Source: Limnoglobus sp043757025 (GTDB lineage Bacteria; Planctomycetota; Planctomycetia; Gemmatales; Gemmataceae). Taken from it: DNA of 64,000 nt. Positions 25,650 through 35,788 of this stretch are shown here, one piece after another. The position numbers and the translations under genes were made by a program. Position 1 is the stretch's first letter. The number at the start of each line of letters is the position of its first letter. The stretch lies in contig JAYVQG010000185.1 in the NCBI GenBank assembly GCA_043757025.1, positions 1 through 64,000 on the forward strand. The letters run 5' to 3'. The notes under the pieces are model-generated. The model made no database searches, was not told the DNA's origin, and saw only the letters and a list, made by a program, of their open reading frames with translations.

Positions 25650-27728
25650 ATGAATTCAACGGGCAGAGTCAGTTGGTTCGGTCGCACGTTCGGCTGGTCG
25701 GGGAGCCGTAGCGAATGGATCGCGCTCGTCGGTTTCATCGCGTGGTTGCTCATCGGCGTTGGCATCTGGCGGATGGCGCGGCGGGCCAGCGTCGGCGAAA
25801 GCGTCGCGTACGCGCTCGGTTGGCTATTGCTATTGTTCGTCGCCGCGTGGCCGGTCGTTCGCGGCCTGTTCGGCCCCGTATTCTTCTACGAACTCATTCG
25901 AACGGGGCGGCAACGTTCGACGATTCTGTTCCGGGGTCTCTACGTCTTTACCGTTGGCTGCGTGCTGACGATGATGTACACGGGTTGGGTCGACGATGGC
26001 AACAAGACGATCATCGGCACCGGCGAACTCGCGCAGTTCGGCACCGAGTTTTTTCACGTCTTCGCGTCGATTCAATACGTCGTGGTCGTGCTACTCACGC
26101 CGGTCTACGTCGGCGGGGCGATCGCAATCGAGAAAGAGCGAAAGACGCTGGAATTCTTGCTCGCAACGGATCTGCGCAACCGCGAAATCTTGTTCGGCAA
26201 ACTGATCGTTCGCGTCATGTGGCTGCTCACGTTCGTCTTGGCGGGGCTGCCATTACTCGCGCTCGTACAACTCTTCGGCGGCGTCGATCCGGAGCAACTG
26301 ATTGCTTCCTTCGTGGCTACAGTCGTCACGGTTATCAGTCTTTCGGCGGTGGCAATCTGGATGTCGACGATGATGCGGAAAGCCCGCGATGCCATCTTGC
26401 TGACACTCGTGGGCTACATTGCCTACGTGATCGGGTCGTACATGCTGGTATTGCTCGTGATCGTATCTACGACAGGTGGGCCAACATACTTCAGCGAAAC
26501 GGTTTCAATATTCGGTTGGAGCATCTGTTTTATCGACTTTTGCACATCGTTTGCATCGGGGAACATCCTCTGGAATTTGTTCCTCGTTCAAGTCGGTGGG
26601 CGGGTAGGACTTCAAAATAATCCGGGCGTTCTGCTTCGCGAATTTACGATGTTTTGGTCCCTCTTCGGTTCGTTGTTTCTCGGCCACGCGATCTTGCGGT
26701 TGCGGGCGGTCACGCTCAACCAGAGTTATGGCCCGCAAGGCTCGACGAAGTCCAAAACTCGCAAATTGAAGACGAAAGCAGGCAAGTCTGAAACGGCGGT
26801 CGTGAACGAATCGACGAAGGAGTATCCGGAGATCGGCAACAATCCCGTGTTTTGGCGCGAGGTCTTCGTCGAAGCCAACTCTCGGATGGGTTGCATCGGG
26901 CGAATCATCGTGAGCATCATCGGCGTGCTGATCTTCGTGCCCGTAGGCATCATCATTTGGAGTGATTTCATCTACCAACCCACCTGGAGGCGGGGAAACT
27001 GGGATTTCAGCGACCAGTGGCACGAGTTCGCGATCAATATCAACCGTTGGGTGCGAGTCTCGTCTGGCATCGTCGCGACGCTGATGTTCTTCGTGGTGAG
27101 TATGCGAGCGGCAGGCACGATCTCCGGCGAGCGAGATAAAGATTCGTGGGTCAGCCTGATTAGCACGCCACTATCGTCAGATGAAATCTTGTGGGGCAAG
27201 TGGTGGGGTTGCGTACTCGGGATGCGGCGAATTTACTTCGCGTTTGCGATCATCTGGTCGATGGGCCTAGCGGTGGGCGGCGTTCGCCCCGAGATGCTCC
27301 CGCTGATGATCCTCTCGCTCGCGCTCTACGTCTCTGCTTTCAGTTGGATCGGGCTGTTCTGCTCGATGATTGCACGCAACTCGATGATCGCCGGCGTCCT
27401 CACGCTTTTATCGACTGCCTTTTTCGCAGGCGGGTTTTGGGCTTTCGTCGGTGCAATTAGCATGATCCCGCTCTCGTTATTCCGCGTGAAAAGCGATCCG
27501 AATTCGATGGATGCCACGATCGATTTCTTTTACTCGCTGACGCCGTCGTTCATGGTCGGCTGGCTGCCACTGTTTAATTTCGAGCATCGCGAACTTTCGC
27601 CGTTCGATCGAACGGCAAACAGTTGCTGGCTCCTGCCCCTGCTCAGCTTAACAATCTGGCTCGTTTTCAACGTCATCGCATTTTGGATTTGCCAAAGACG
27701 CTTCCGCCGCTTGCGTCAGTCGGAGTGA
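25650..27728 (+). CDS. ABC-2-type transporter permease-like membrane protein
   Basis: A 692-residue membrane protein made of two homologous-looking halves, each with about six helices, separated by a Lys-rich cytoplasmic linker (residues ~365-400). The segment IEKERKTLEFLLATDLRNREILFGKL near residue 160 and SGERDKDSWVSLISTPLSSDEILWGKW near residue 490 are the hallmark cytoplasmic loops of ABC-2 permeases that follow an ATPase-binding helix. The cognate ATPase gene is not in the window next to it. The cargo is unknown. Confidence 0.8.
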   Translation: MNSTGRVSWFGRTFGWSGSRSEWIALVGFIAWLLIGVGIWRMARRASVGESVAYALGWLLLLFVAAWPVVRGLFGPVFFYELIRTGRQRSTILFRGLYVFTVGCVLTMMYTGWVDDGNKTIIGTGELAQFGTEFFHVFASIQYVVVVLLTPVYVGGAIAIEKERKTLEFLLATDLRNREILFGKLIVRVMWLLTFVLAGLPLLALVQLFGGVDPEQLIASFVATVVTVISLSAVAIWMSTMMRKARDAILLTLVGYIAYVIGSYMLVLLVIVSTTGGPTYFSETVSIFGWSICFIDFCTSFASGNILWNLFLVQVGGRVGLQNNPGVLLREFTMFWSLFGSLFLGHAILRLRAVTLNQSYGPQGSTKSKTRKLKTKAGKSETAVVNESTKEYPEIGNNPVFWREVFVEANSRMGCIGRIIVSIIGVLIFVPVGIIIWSDFIYQPTWRRGNWDFSDQWHEFAININRWVRVSSGIVATLMFFVVSMRAAGTISGERDKDSWVSLISTPLSSDEILWGKWWGCVLGMRRIYFAFAIIWSMGLAVGGVRPEMLPLMILSLALYVSAFSWIGLFCSMIARNSMIAGVLTLLSTAFFAGGFWAFVGAISMIPLSLFRVKSDPNSMDATIDFFYSLTPSFMVGWLPLFNFEHRELSPFDRTANSCWLLPLLSLTIWLVFNVIAFWICQRRFRRLRQSE

Positions 27729-27747
27729 AAGCCAAATCGTATTTTTC

Positions 27748-27827
27748 GACAGGATTTGCAGGATTAAACAGGATTTATGAAGAGAGTCGATCACTTCGTT
27801 AATCCTGTACATCGTGTGAATCCTGTC
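27748..27827. repeat. Inverted AGGATT-type intergenic repeat
   Basis: GACAGGATTTGCAGGATTAA is answered by TTAATCCTGT and GAATCCTGTC 35-60 bases later, between two convergent genes. It can form a long imperfect hairpin and may terminate both transcripts. The AGGATTAA word pattern suggests a dispersed intergenic repeat. Confidence 0.6.
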
Positions 27828-27833
27828 TAAAAT

Positions 27834-28688
27834 TTACCGACTCTCACCGATCGCGTGGCGCAGTCCTTCGCGGTATGTTGGGAACGTCGGCGTGAAGCCG
27901 AGTTCCCGTTTCGCTTTGGCGTTTCGGATGCGGCGGTTCGCTTCTTTTGCGGTTGTCGGCGACGAGACGAATGCGGCGGGTGGCGCGCCGAGAATCTCGG
28001 CGGCCTCCGTGTAAAACGCGAGGCGCGGCACCGGTTCGTCGTCGGCAATCAGATACGTCTCACCGGGGCGGGCCTTCACCTCCGCAGCCATGACCGCATC
28101 GCGGCCATCGTGAACGTGGATCAGGTTCAGCCACTTCTCGGCATCGCCGACGAGCGGTTCGCCGTTCGATAACGCCTGCTTTCGCAGCACGCGATCCGGA
28201 CCATAAATGCCCGCGAAACGCAACACGACCGCATCCGGCCGACATCTGCGCAACATCGCTTCCGCGTCGAGAACGACCTTTCCGGATTCTTCGAGCGGGT
28301 TCGTCTCGCTGGTTTCATCGACCCATTCGCCATCGGTTTGCCCGTAGACACCCGTACTGCTGACGTAAAGGATCGGTCCGGCACAGCGCACGACTTTCAG
28401 CACGTTTTCCAGACCTTGCACGTAGACATCGCGCATCGATCGGCCCGCGCGGCGATCCATACCGACGGCGTAAAGCACCACGCCGACTTCGGGGAGGTGC
28501 TTCAAACTGTCGGGGTCTAACACGTCGCTAACGATGGGTTCGATGCCGAGTGCGGCGAGTTCGGCACTGCGAGATCGCGTGAGTGCAAAAACGCGCCGGC
28601 CGCTGGCCACCCACGCCGTTGCGACCCGACTGCCGAGATAGCCGCAACCGACGATCAGTGCGGTAGACGTGGGAGGGGTTGCGTTCAT
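27834..28688 (-). CDS. NAD(P)-dependent epimerase/SDR-family protein
   Basis: A 284-residue extended short-chain dehydrogenase/epimerase. The Rossmann motif is LIVGCGYLGSRVA (atypical GCGYLGS of the YeeZ-like subgroup), with the catalytic region STGVYGQTDGEWVDE (Ser/Thr and Tyr of the YxxxK motif; the lysine position is not conserved). LRFAGIYGPDR and NLIHVHDGRDAV follow. This subgroup often lacks proven enzymatic activity. Substrate unknown; a role in nucleotide-sugar or polyprenol metabolism is only a guess. Confidence 0.85.
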   Translation of the reverse strand: MNATPPTSTALIVGCGYLGSRVATAWVASGRRVFALTRSRSAELAALGIEPIVSDVLDPDSLKHLPEVGVVLYAVGMDRRAGRSMRDVYVQGLENVLKVVRCAGPILYVSSTGVYGQTDGEWVDETSETNPLEESGKVVLDAEAMLRRCRPDAVVLRFAGIYGPDRVLRKQALSNGEPLVGDAEKWLNLIHVHDGRDAVMAAEVKARPGETYLIADDEPVPRLAFYTEAAEILGAPPAAFVSSPTTAKEANRRIRNAKAKRELGFTPTFPTYREGLRHAIGESR

Positions 28689-28831
28689 CGTGGGGGTTTA
28701 CCGATAAGTTCGTGAGGAATTCGCTGAATCGTAACCGCGTCCGGCGTGCTTGCCTACGGGCAACTCGTACGATGAAATAGATAGCTTTTCCGCACGACGC
28801 AGGACCACCCGCACTGAGGATTCGTTCGCCC

Positions 28832-31114
28832 ATGGGTGATTCTCTCCCATTGACCGCAGCCCCGGTTTCCCGGTCGTTTACGCGGTTCGCATGGTATTTG
28901 CTCGCGGCCACACTCAGCCTTACGGTGGCGCTCATCGGTTACCGCGTCGATACGACCGACCTGCGAATCCCGTTCCATTACGACGAAGATTCGCTGTTGA
29001 TTATGCCGATGGTGAAGGCGACGCTCGAACGCGGCAGTCACTGGCGAACGGATCGGCTCGGCGCGCCGGGCATTCAGGAAATGCACGACTTCCCCGTGAT
29101 CGACCACCTGCACTTCGCGTTGATCTGGGTGATCGGCCAGTTGTTCTCGAATGCCACGCTGACGTTCAATCTCTATTTTTTGCTCGGTTACCCGTTGGCC
29201 GCGCTGTTGGCGATGGGCGTGTTTCGTCACTTCGGCCTCGGCTTCCCCGCGTCGGTCGTCGGCGGAATCCTGTACGCGACGACACCGTTCCATCAGTTCC
29301 GCGGGCAGAGTCATTACTTCCTCTCCGCGTATTTTTTCATCCCGCCGACGCTGATGATTATCCTCTGGATCGCGCGGGGAAGGGTGCCGTTCTTTCCCGT
29401 GAATGCCACCGGCGAGCGTCGATTCCGCCTCGCAGATCGTACGACAATCCTCGCCATCCCGATCGCGATTGGGACGGCGTCGGGTGGGGCGTATTATGCG
29501 TTCTTCGGTTGTGGGCTGTTGCTCGGGGCGGGACTGTATGCTTGGGTCGCGATGCGAACCGTGAAGCCGATGATCTCGGCGGGGTTGCTCATCGGCGTCA
29601 TCACGGCGATCGGTGTGGCGCACCATTTGCCGACGTTTTACTATCAATATCGCTTCGGTCGCCACACGGCTCCGACCGAGCGGTTCGCGGAAGAAGCCGA
29701 ATACTACGGCATGAAAATCGCGCAGCTACTGTTGCCGATCGAGGATCACCCGCTCCGCCCATTCGCGAAACTGAAGGCCCGTTACAACACATTCCTTCGC
29801 CCCGTGCAGAGTTTTTCGGAACGCTATTCGCTCGGCCTCTTGGCCTCGATCGGCTTCATGATGCTGATGGCGAGAACGGTACTGCCGTTGAAGCGCGAAT
29901 CGCCGTACGCGGAGCTGACCGCACTCACCGTTTTCGGCGTACTCATCGGCACGCTCGGTGGCTTCGGCGCGCTCTTTAACCTCGCCATCTCGCCGCAGGT
30001 CCGCTGCTACAACCGCATCGCAATTTACCTCGTTTACTTCTGCCTGTTCGCGGTGCTGATCTGGTTGGAAACGGCGGCTCGATTTTTGAAGGGTTGGCTG
30101 GCTCGGAAATCCTCGGATCGCATCGCGAGGGCGGGTGCGGTCGGATTCTGGATCGCGATCGGCGGCCTCGGAACGTGGGATCAACTCCCCTACGATTGGG
30201 GCCAAGAAGATGGGTTGGCGCGGCTCGTGGTCACGCAAGACCGCTTCCGAGCGGACGGCGAATTCTTCGGTGCGGTCGAAGGCATTCTGAAGCCGGAGAC
30301 GCCTGGCGAGCAGCCGATGATTTTCCAATTGCCGTTCGTTCAGTGGCCGGAATCGCCCCCGACGCACCAACTCGCCAGCTACGAACATGCCCGCGGCTAC
30401 ATGCACACGACCAACATCCGTTGGAGTTTCGGCTGCATGAAGGGCCGCGAAACCGACGAATGGTATCGCCAAACGACTGCGCTCCCACCGGAACTGATGC
30501 TCGAACACCTCGCGGCGGCAGGCTTCGAGGGATTGTTCATCGATAAACGCGGATATAGTCCCGGTCGGGCGGATCTGCTTCTCGCGCAGCTTCGTCGTTC
30601 GCTCGGCGGCGCTCGGCAGGTCGTCCACGCCGATGGCAATCAGATCTTCTTCGACATTCGCGACCACCGGAATTGGTTGCGTTCGCAGCACGGCCCAGGC
30701 GGTTGGGAACATCGTACGCAGACCGAACTCAACCGCGTGGTGATCCTCTGGCTACACGGTTTCGCGAGCTTCGAGGAACCCGGCTACGAGAACCGCAAAC
30801 GCTGGGGCAACAAATCCGCCATCGCGATCTTCGTGAACCCGACTGCCGAAACCGTCACCGTGAAGGCGCGATTTCACCTGCGGACGATCTGCAAAACCCC
30901 GATGGCGTTGAGCATTCGCGGCGGCGAGCTTTGGACCGACGATTTCAGCGTCGATAATTCACCGATCACCAAAAACAGCGTGCCCATCGAACGCACGTTC
31001 GTCGTTCCACCGGGACGGCATACTGTGAACTTCCAGGCGACGCCCCCGGACACGCATACCACTAACGATCCGCGTGCGGCGCTCTACTCCATCGATCAAA
31101 TCAAACTCGAGTGA
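28832..31114 (+). CDS. Large polytopic membrane protein with soluble C-terminal domain
   Basis: A 760-residue protein with about eleven membrane helices in the first ~450 residues, then a ~300-residue soluble part. The first outer loop carries FHYDEDSLLIMPMVK and MHDFPVIDHLHF, and a later helix follows FHQFRGQSHYFLSAYF; the layout is that of GT-C/arabinofuranosyl-transferase-like proteins. The C-terminal part (GFEGLFIDKRGYSPGRADLL, then a beta-rich end) is also found in DUF-type planctomycete proteins, but I do not recognise it. It ends 14 bases before gdhA, so co-transcription is possible. Confidence 0.8.
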   Translation: MGDSLPLTAAPVSRSFTRFAWYLLAATLSLTVALIGYRVDTTDLRIPFHYDEDSLLIMPMVKATLERGSHWRTDRLGAPGIQEMHDFPVIDHLHFALIWVIGQLFSNATLTFNLYFLLGYPLAALLAMGVFRHFGLGFPASVVGGILYATTPFHQFRGQSHYFLSAYFFIPPTLMIILWIARGRVPFFPVNATGERRFRLADRTTILAIPIAIGTASGGAYYAFFGCGLLLGAGLYAWVAMRTVKPMISAGLLIGVITAIGVAHHLPTFYYQYRFGRHTAPTERFAEEAEYYGMKIAQLLLPIEDHPLRPFAKLKARYNTFLRPVQSFSERYSLGLLASIGFMMLMARTVLPLKRESPYAELTALTVFGVLIGTLGGFGALFNLAISPQVRCYNRIAIYLVYFCLFAVLIWLETAARFLKGWLARKSSDRIARAGAVGFWIAIGGLGTWDQLPYDWGQEDGLARLVVTQDRFRADGEFFGAVEGILKPETPGEQPMIFQLPFVQWPESPPTHQLASYEHARGYMHTTNIRWSFGCMKGRETDEWYRQTTALPPELMLEHLAAAGFEGLFIDKRGYSPGRADLLLAQLRRSLGGARQVVHADGNQIFFDIRDHRNWLRSQHGPGGWEHRTQTELNRVVILWLHGFASFEEPGYENRKRWGNKSAIAIFVNPTAETVTVKARFHLRTICKTPMALSIRGGELWTDDFSVDNSPITKNSVPIERTFVVPPGRHTVNFQATPPDTHTTNDPRAALYSIDQIKLE

Positions 31115-31128
31115 CAGGAAGGTTGCCG

Positions 31129-32397
31129 ATGAGTACGAATCTCTTCGAAACGAATCCGACGTACCGCATGGCGTGCGAGCAACTTCGCACCGTCGCCGAA
31201 CGCATTAACCTCGATAAAGGCATCGTCGAACGTCTCATGATGCCGAAACGGTCGCTCGTCGTGAGCATTCCCGTACGCATGGACGATCAGAGTATCCGCG
31301 TGTTCATCGGCTATCGCGTGCAACACTCTTTAACGAGCGGCGCGAGCAAAGGCGGCCTGCGGTATGCTCCGCACGTCGAGATCGGCGAAGTCGCAGCGTT
31401 GGCGATGTGGATGAGTTGGAAGTGCGCGCTTATGAACCTGCCGTACGGCGGCGCGAAGGGAGGTATCGCGTGCGACCCCGCGCTACTCAGCATCGGCGAA
31501 AAAGAACGCCTGACGCGCCGCTTCACCGAGGAAGTCCTTTCGATTATCGGTCCGCGAACCGACGTGATGGCCCCCGATATGGGCACCGACGAACAGACGA
31601 TGGCCTGGATTTACGACACGTATTCGATGAAGATCGGCCACGCCTGCCCCGAGATCGTCACCGGCAAACCGGTCGAACTCGGCGGCTGCGTCGGACGGCG
31701 CGAGGCCACCGGTCGCGGCGTCGTCTATTGCATTCGCGAAGCCCTGACGGAACTGCAAATTCCGCCGACACAAGCCACCGCCGTCGTGCAAGGGTTCGGC
31801 AACGTGGGCACGGTCACTTGCGAGGAACTGCACCGCATCGGTACGAAAGTACTCGCGGTCGGCGACCGATACGGGGCGATTCACAACCCCAATGGCCTCG
31901 ATGTTCCGTTGATGTTGGAGTATGCGGCAGCGAACCCGAAGAAGTCGATGGTCGGCTTCCCCGGCTCCGAACCGATTACAATGGAAGAGCTACTCGCGAT
32001 GCCGTGTACGGTGCTGGTACCGGCCGCGATGGAGCGCGTTATCGACAAGGAGAATGCCGGTAAGTTGCGCTGTCGCATTCTCGCCGAAGGGGCCAACGGC
32101 CCAACGACGCCCGAGGCCGACGCGATCATCGCCGAAACCGACATCTTCGTGATTCCCGACGTGCTCTGCAACGCGGGTGGCGTCACGGTCTCGTATTTCG
32201 AGTGGGTGCAAGACATTCAACAACTGATGTGGAGCGACGTGCAAGTCAACGAGAAACTCCGCGAGTTGATGCTCGGGGCGTTCCACCGCGTCCGCAATTT
32301 GGCGAAATCCGAGAACATGACGATGCGAACCGCCGCACTCACCCTCGGCATCAAGAAAGTCGCTCTCGAAAAACAAAAACGCGGCCTGTTCCCGTAA
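31129..32397 (+). CDS. gdhA: Glutamate dehydrogenase
   Basis: A 422-residue Glu/Leu/Phe/Val dehydrogenase catalysing glutamate + NAD(P)+ to 2-oxoglutarate + ammonium. Signatures are GGLRYAPHV, the active-site lysine segment LPYGGAKGGI, PDMGTDEQTMAWI, the substrate-binding GRREATGRGV, and the Rossmann motif VVQGFGNVGTV. Length (~420) fits the hexameric class common to bacteria and archaea. AGGAAGG lies 7 bases before the ATG at 31129. The short spacing to the membrane-protein gene upstream suggests a shared transcript. Confidence 0.95.
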   Translation: MSTNLFETNPTYRMACEQLRTVAERINLDKGIVERLMMPKRSLVVSIPVRMDDQSIRVFIGYRVQHSLTSGASKGGLRYAPHVEIGEVAALAMWMSWKCALMNLPYGGAKGGIACDPALLSIGEKERLTRRFTEEVLSIIGPRTDVMAPDMGTDEQTMAWIYDTYSMKIGHACPEIVTGKPVELGGCVGRREATGRGVVYCIREALTELQIPPTQATAVVQGFGNVGTVTCEELHRIGTKVLAVGDRYGAIHNPNGLDVPLMLEYAAANPKKSMVGFPGSEPITMEELLAMPCTVLVPAAMERVIDKENAGKLRCRILAEGANGPTTPEADAIIAETDIFVIPDVLCNAGGVTVSYFEWVQDIQQLMWSDVQVNEKLRELMLGAFHRVRNLAKSENMTMRTAALTLGIKKVALEKQKRGLFP

Positions 32398-32442
32398 CCA
32401 ACTCACAACTCACAACTCTTAACTGAAAACTTATTATGAGCT

Positions 32443-32507
32443 TGGTTTCAATTGCGGCGATTTTGGGTAGCAGGGAATGATTCCACCACTTACCCACCCA
32501 CCCATCC
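32443..32507. repeat. Right copy of the 65-bp inverted repeat
   Basis: Exact reverse complement of 28-92, with imperfect similarity continuing to about 32535 (ATTTCGGAA shared). It follows the gdhA stop by 45 bases. Confidence 0.85.
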
Positions 32508-32959
32508 GTGGACTCATTGCCGAATTTCGGAACCAACCTAACACACCAACGACTTACGTCCGATTTCGCCCAATTCCAATCACGCCGGAACCAAATTTTT
32601 AGTGGTCTTATTTGGTAAAACTGCAACCGGGTTTTGAACCGTGCCAAAATTCGTCGCAATTTGGGCCGTGCTCCGCTCGATTCATGTCAATTGCCTCAAT
32701 TCGGACCGTAACGCTTGTCGGAGGAATTTCTTTGACAGGCGTTTTTTCGTTTCACGCGATAGCATTTTCATGTGGCCCGCTCACAGAATTGGCTGCCCGC
32801 GAGAAGCCGACAGTGCAGCGTCGGAAACTCAGGCATCGCGGCGAAACTTTGCGGAATATGCTGAATAATTGCGCATCGCGACGCGAATCCGAAACTATTC
32901 TTCGTTCACTTGTATTCTTTAGTTTTTGCAATCGATTTCACGCAGAATCTGGACATCCC
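32508..32959. other. Non-coding region upstream of the kinase, partly repeat-derived
   Basis: About 450 bp with no convincing gene. A CGACTTACGTC word at about 32549 recalls the dispersed elements at 172-602 and 9041-9425, hinting at a decayed copy. An open frame from 32612 continues into the kinase, but its upstream part has no coding character. It presumably contains the kinase promoter. Confidence 0.45.
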
Positions 32960-34489
32960 ATGGCCGCACCGACCACTGCACCCGATTTGTTCGACATCAT
33001 TCGCAAAAGCCAGTTGTTATCCGATGCGCAAATCGATGCGGTTCTGGCATCGCACCCAGAACTCGATACGCCGGCGCTCGTCGTACTGACTTTGCAAGCC
33101 GATGGATTGCTAACGAAATTTCAGGCCGAGCAACTGTTGCGCGGCCGCCACCGTGGCTTCGTGCTAGGGAAATACCGCCTGCTCGACCGCATCGGCATGG
33201 GTGGCATGGGCCAAGTTTATTTAGCCGAACACACGAGTATGAAGCGCCGCGTGGCCTTGAAAGTGCTGCCGCCGGATCGATCCGGGAATGCGTTTGCTCG
33301 CGAGCGATTCTTGCGGGAATCGCGAGCGGCGGCACTACTCGAACACCCGAACCTCGTGCGTGCGTTCGACCTCGAAATGGACGGCGACGTGGCGTACCTC
33401 GTCATGGAATATATCGACGGCGTGACGCTGCACGACCTCATCGCCCGCCGTGGCCGGATTACGCCCCAACGCGCGGCGAACTACATTTGGCAGGTGGCTA
33501 GCGGGCTGACCGCCGTCCACGATCGCTCGCTGATTCACCGCGACATTAAGCCCGCGAACCTGCTGCTCGACCGCACTGGTGTCGTCCGCATTCTGGACCT
33601 CGGCCTCGTGCGATCCGAACTCGACGACGACGCACTCACTCGCGGCGAAGGGGCCAAGATCGTCGGTACCGCCGACTATCTCGCACCCGAACAAGCGGTG
33701 AATTCCTCGACGGTCGATGCCCGCGCCGACCTCTACTCGCTCGGCTGCACCGCGTACTATTTGCTTGCGGGCCAAGCGCCGTTCCACGGTGGCAAAATTT
33801 CGCAGAAGCTGATTAGCCACGCAGTGAAAGAGGCCACGCCACTGCACATCGTCAACGCCGAGGTGCCGATGGAGCTTTCGGCCGTCGTGCAAAAATTGAT
33901 GGCGAAGAAGATCGAAGATCGCTACCGGAGCGCCCGCGAAGCGATGGAAGCGCTGTCGCCGTGGGCACGGCTCGGGGCATCGATCCCGCTATCGGAAGAC
34001 TTCCCCGAATCGAACGGCGGTATCAATTCGCCAAGCACAGGTGTGAGTTTCAACAGTTGGGGCGGCAACGGCCCCGTTTCCGGCGGCTCGCGATTGTTCC
34101 ACAGCCATCAACCGAGTGGCTCGGCAGTGCAACTCGGCACGCAATCGGGTGCCTCGCAATCGCCATCGGGCGCGAACCAGCCAACGGTTGCCAACGCTCT
34201 TCAGGAAACGCTACCCGGTCGGGCTGCACTGCCAGCGGAACCGAACCCCGTTTTCGCAATGCTACCGCTCGAGCCGAGTTGGTCCGACACCGAGCTAGTC
34301 GATGCCGCCACCGAGAAAAAGATGGCCGCAATGTTCGGCGTGAACCAACCGAAGCCGATCGCGAAAGCCTCCGGCTTATTGCCCGCGATCCTCGCAATGG
34401 GCGTGCTGGCAATCATTGCCGTCGGCAGCTACTTTTTGGTTGCGTCAAACGACACCGCCGCAACGAAACCGACCGCGACGCGGAAGTAG
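32960..34489 (+). CDS. Ser/Thr protein kinase with C-terminal membrane helix
   Basis: A 509-residue Hanks-type kinase. Residues 1-70 are the N-terminal extension also present in the kinase at 16983 (LSDAQIDAVLASHPEL, DGLLTKFQAEQLL). The kinase domain (~71-330) shows IGMGGMGQVYLAEH, lysine K101, HRDIKPANLLLD, GTADYLAPEQAV and DLYSLGC; DFG reads DLG. A Ser/Gly-rich linker leads to a single helix near the C-terminus (LPAILAMGVLAIIAVGSYFL) with almost nothing outside, so, unlike the other kinase, it lacks a sensor domain. Start at 32960 fits the family N-terminus. Confidence 0.92.
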   Translation: MAAPTTAPDLFDIIRKSQLLSDAQIDAVLASHPELDTPALVVLTLQADGLLTKFQAEQLLRGRHRGFVLGKYRLLDRIGMGGMGQVYLAEHTSMKRRVALKVLPPDRSGNAFARERFLRESRAAALLEHPNLVRAFDLEMDGDVAYLVMEYIDGVTLHDLIARRGRITPQRAANYIWQVASGLTAVHDRSLIHRDIKPANLLLDRTGVVRILDLGLVRSELDDDALTRGEGAKIVGTADYLAPEQAVNSSTVDARADLYSLGCTAYYLLAGQAPFHGGKISQKLISHAVKEATPLHIVNAEVPMELSAVVQKLMAKKIEDRYRSAREAMEALSPWARLGASIPLSEDFPESNGGINSPSTGVSFNSWGGNGPVSGGSRLFHSHQPSGSAVQLGTQSGASQSPSGANQPTVANALQETLPGRAALPAEPNPVFAMLPLEPSWSDTELVDAATEKKMAAMFGVNQPKPIAKASGLLPAILAMGVLAIIAVGSYFLVASNDTAATKPTATRK

Positions 34490-34642
34490 ACGTTGCTGGT
34501 TTCGCACGTCCCGTGCGCCGCGCGAGTGGCGCATCGCGTCCTTCGCTCGACCGAAGAGCCTTCATGTTTGAAAAACGTATATTACCCGTTCACACCGCGT
34601 CTGCGCGACTTGCGTAGGGAGGGTGCCTCTACGGTCGCAACT

Positions 34643-35737
34643 ATGTCTCGCAAGAAAAATCCGCCGAAACCGCCACCGCCTTTGTATGCGATGCTGCACC
34701 CCGGACTCGAGCCGGTGGTGGCCGACGAACTGACGCGCGATCTCGGGGCAGAAGTCAAGAAGACGGCACGCGGGATCACGGTGTTTCGCCTGAACGAGAT
34801 CACGCCCGACGTCGTGAAACTGCGCACGACCGAGGATGTGTACTTGCTCGCGTGGGGGTCCGATACGCTGACTTACAAGTCGTCGGACTTGAAACTGATC
34901 TCGCAATGGACGGCGAAAATTCCGGATTGGAATCAGCTGTTCGCAATTCACCACTCGATTCGTGGGATGCCGAAACCGAAACCGACGTTCCACCTCGTTT
35001 GCCAGATGCAGGGCGAGCACGGCTACCGCCGCGTCGATGCGCTCGATGCGATGGCCGACGGGTTGGCGGGGAAGATTCCGCCGAACTGGGTGCCCGCCGA
35101 AGAGAACGCCTGGCTCGAAATCTGGCTCAAGATCGACGGTAAAGTCGCGATGTGCGGGCTGCGGTTGTCGGATCGCACGATGCGTCACCGGACGTACAAA
35201 CTGGAACACGTTGCGGCCTCGTTGCGGCCGACACTCGCCGCCGCAATGGTGCGACTTGCTGCGGCCGCACCGGATATGGTGGTGCTCGATCCGATGTGCG
35301 GCGCGGGGACGATTCTCGCCGAGCAGATCGAATTGTCGCGCCAACGCAAGGCGGGGATTGTGACGGTGATCGGCGGCGACATCGACCCGCAAGCGGTGTA
35401 TTGCACGCGGGAAAACCTCGAGCGACTCGGGCCGACGCACCTGGCACGTTGGAACGCCGTCGCGTTGCCACTCGCTTCGGAAACGGTCGATCGCGTAATC
35501 TCGAACCCGCCGTTCGGCGAACAAATTCTGACGCCCGAAGAGATCCCGGCGTTGTATAAGGGACTGGCACGCGAATGGAACCGCGTACTGAAACCCGAAG
35601 GGCGTGCGGTGCTACTCGTCGCCGATCAAGATGCGTTGAGAAGCGCGCTGAAACCGTACGACTGGGTGCCATCGCGCCAGTTGCGCGTGCGCGTGCTCGG
35701 ACAATCGGCGACACTTAGCGTCTGGCAGAAGCCGTAG
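34643..35737 (+). CDS. THUMP/RlmL-like SAM-dependent RNA methyltransferase
   Basis: A 364-residue protein. The N-terminal part (MLHPGLEPVVADELTRDLG, EVKKTARGITVF) is the start of the THUMP-type RNA-binding domain found in RlmL/Trm14-type N2-guanine methyltransferases. The C-terminal half is a Rossmann methyltransferase with motif I VLDPMCGAGTILAEQ and the N-methylation motif SNPPFGEQ. The likely product is an m2G in rRNA or tRNA; which one cannot be told. The start MSRKKNPPK at 34643 is chosen from similarity of the N-terminus; the frame upstream to 34493 is less convincing. Confidence 0.85.
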   Translation: MSRKKNPPKPPPPLYAMLHPGLEPVVADELTRDLGAEVKKTARGITVFRLNEITPDVVKLRTTEDVYLLAWGSDTLTYKSSDLKLISQWTAKIPDWNQLFAIHHSIRGMPKPKPTFHLVCQMQGEHGYRRVDALDAMADGLAGKIPPNWVPAEENAWLEIWLKIDGKVAMCGLRLSDRTMRHRTYKLEHVAASLRPTLAAAMVRLAAAAPDMVVLDPMCGAGTILAEQIELSRQRKAGIVTVIGGDIDPQAVYCTRENLERLGPTHLARWNAVALPLASETVDRVISNPPFGEQILTPEEIPALYKGLAREWNRVLKPEGRAVLLVADQDALRSALKPYDWVPSRQLRVRVLGQSATLSVWQKP

Positions 35738-35788
35738 TCTCGGGATAAGATAGCGAAATCTATACCCTACGAGCCGGGAGTATCATTC

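Noticed and set aside
28..32507. A 32-kb composite mobile element bounded by the inverted repeats
   Set aside because: The enclosed genes are housekeeping (pdxJ, ndk, miaB, gdhA) and no transposase or integrase is present.
32612..32959. N-terminal extension of the second Ser/Thr kinase
   Set aside because: Cys/Arg-rich sequence through repeat-derived DNA; the kinase family N-terminus begins at 32960.
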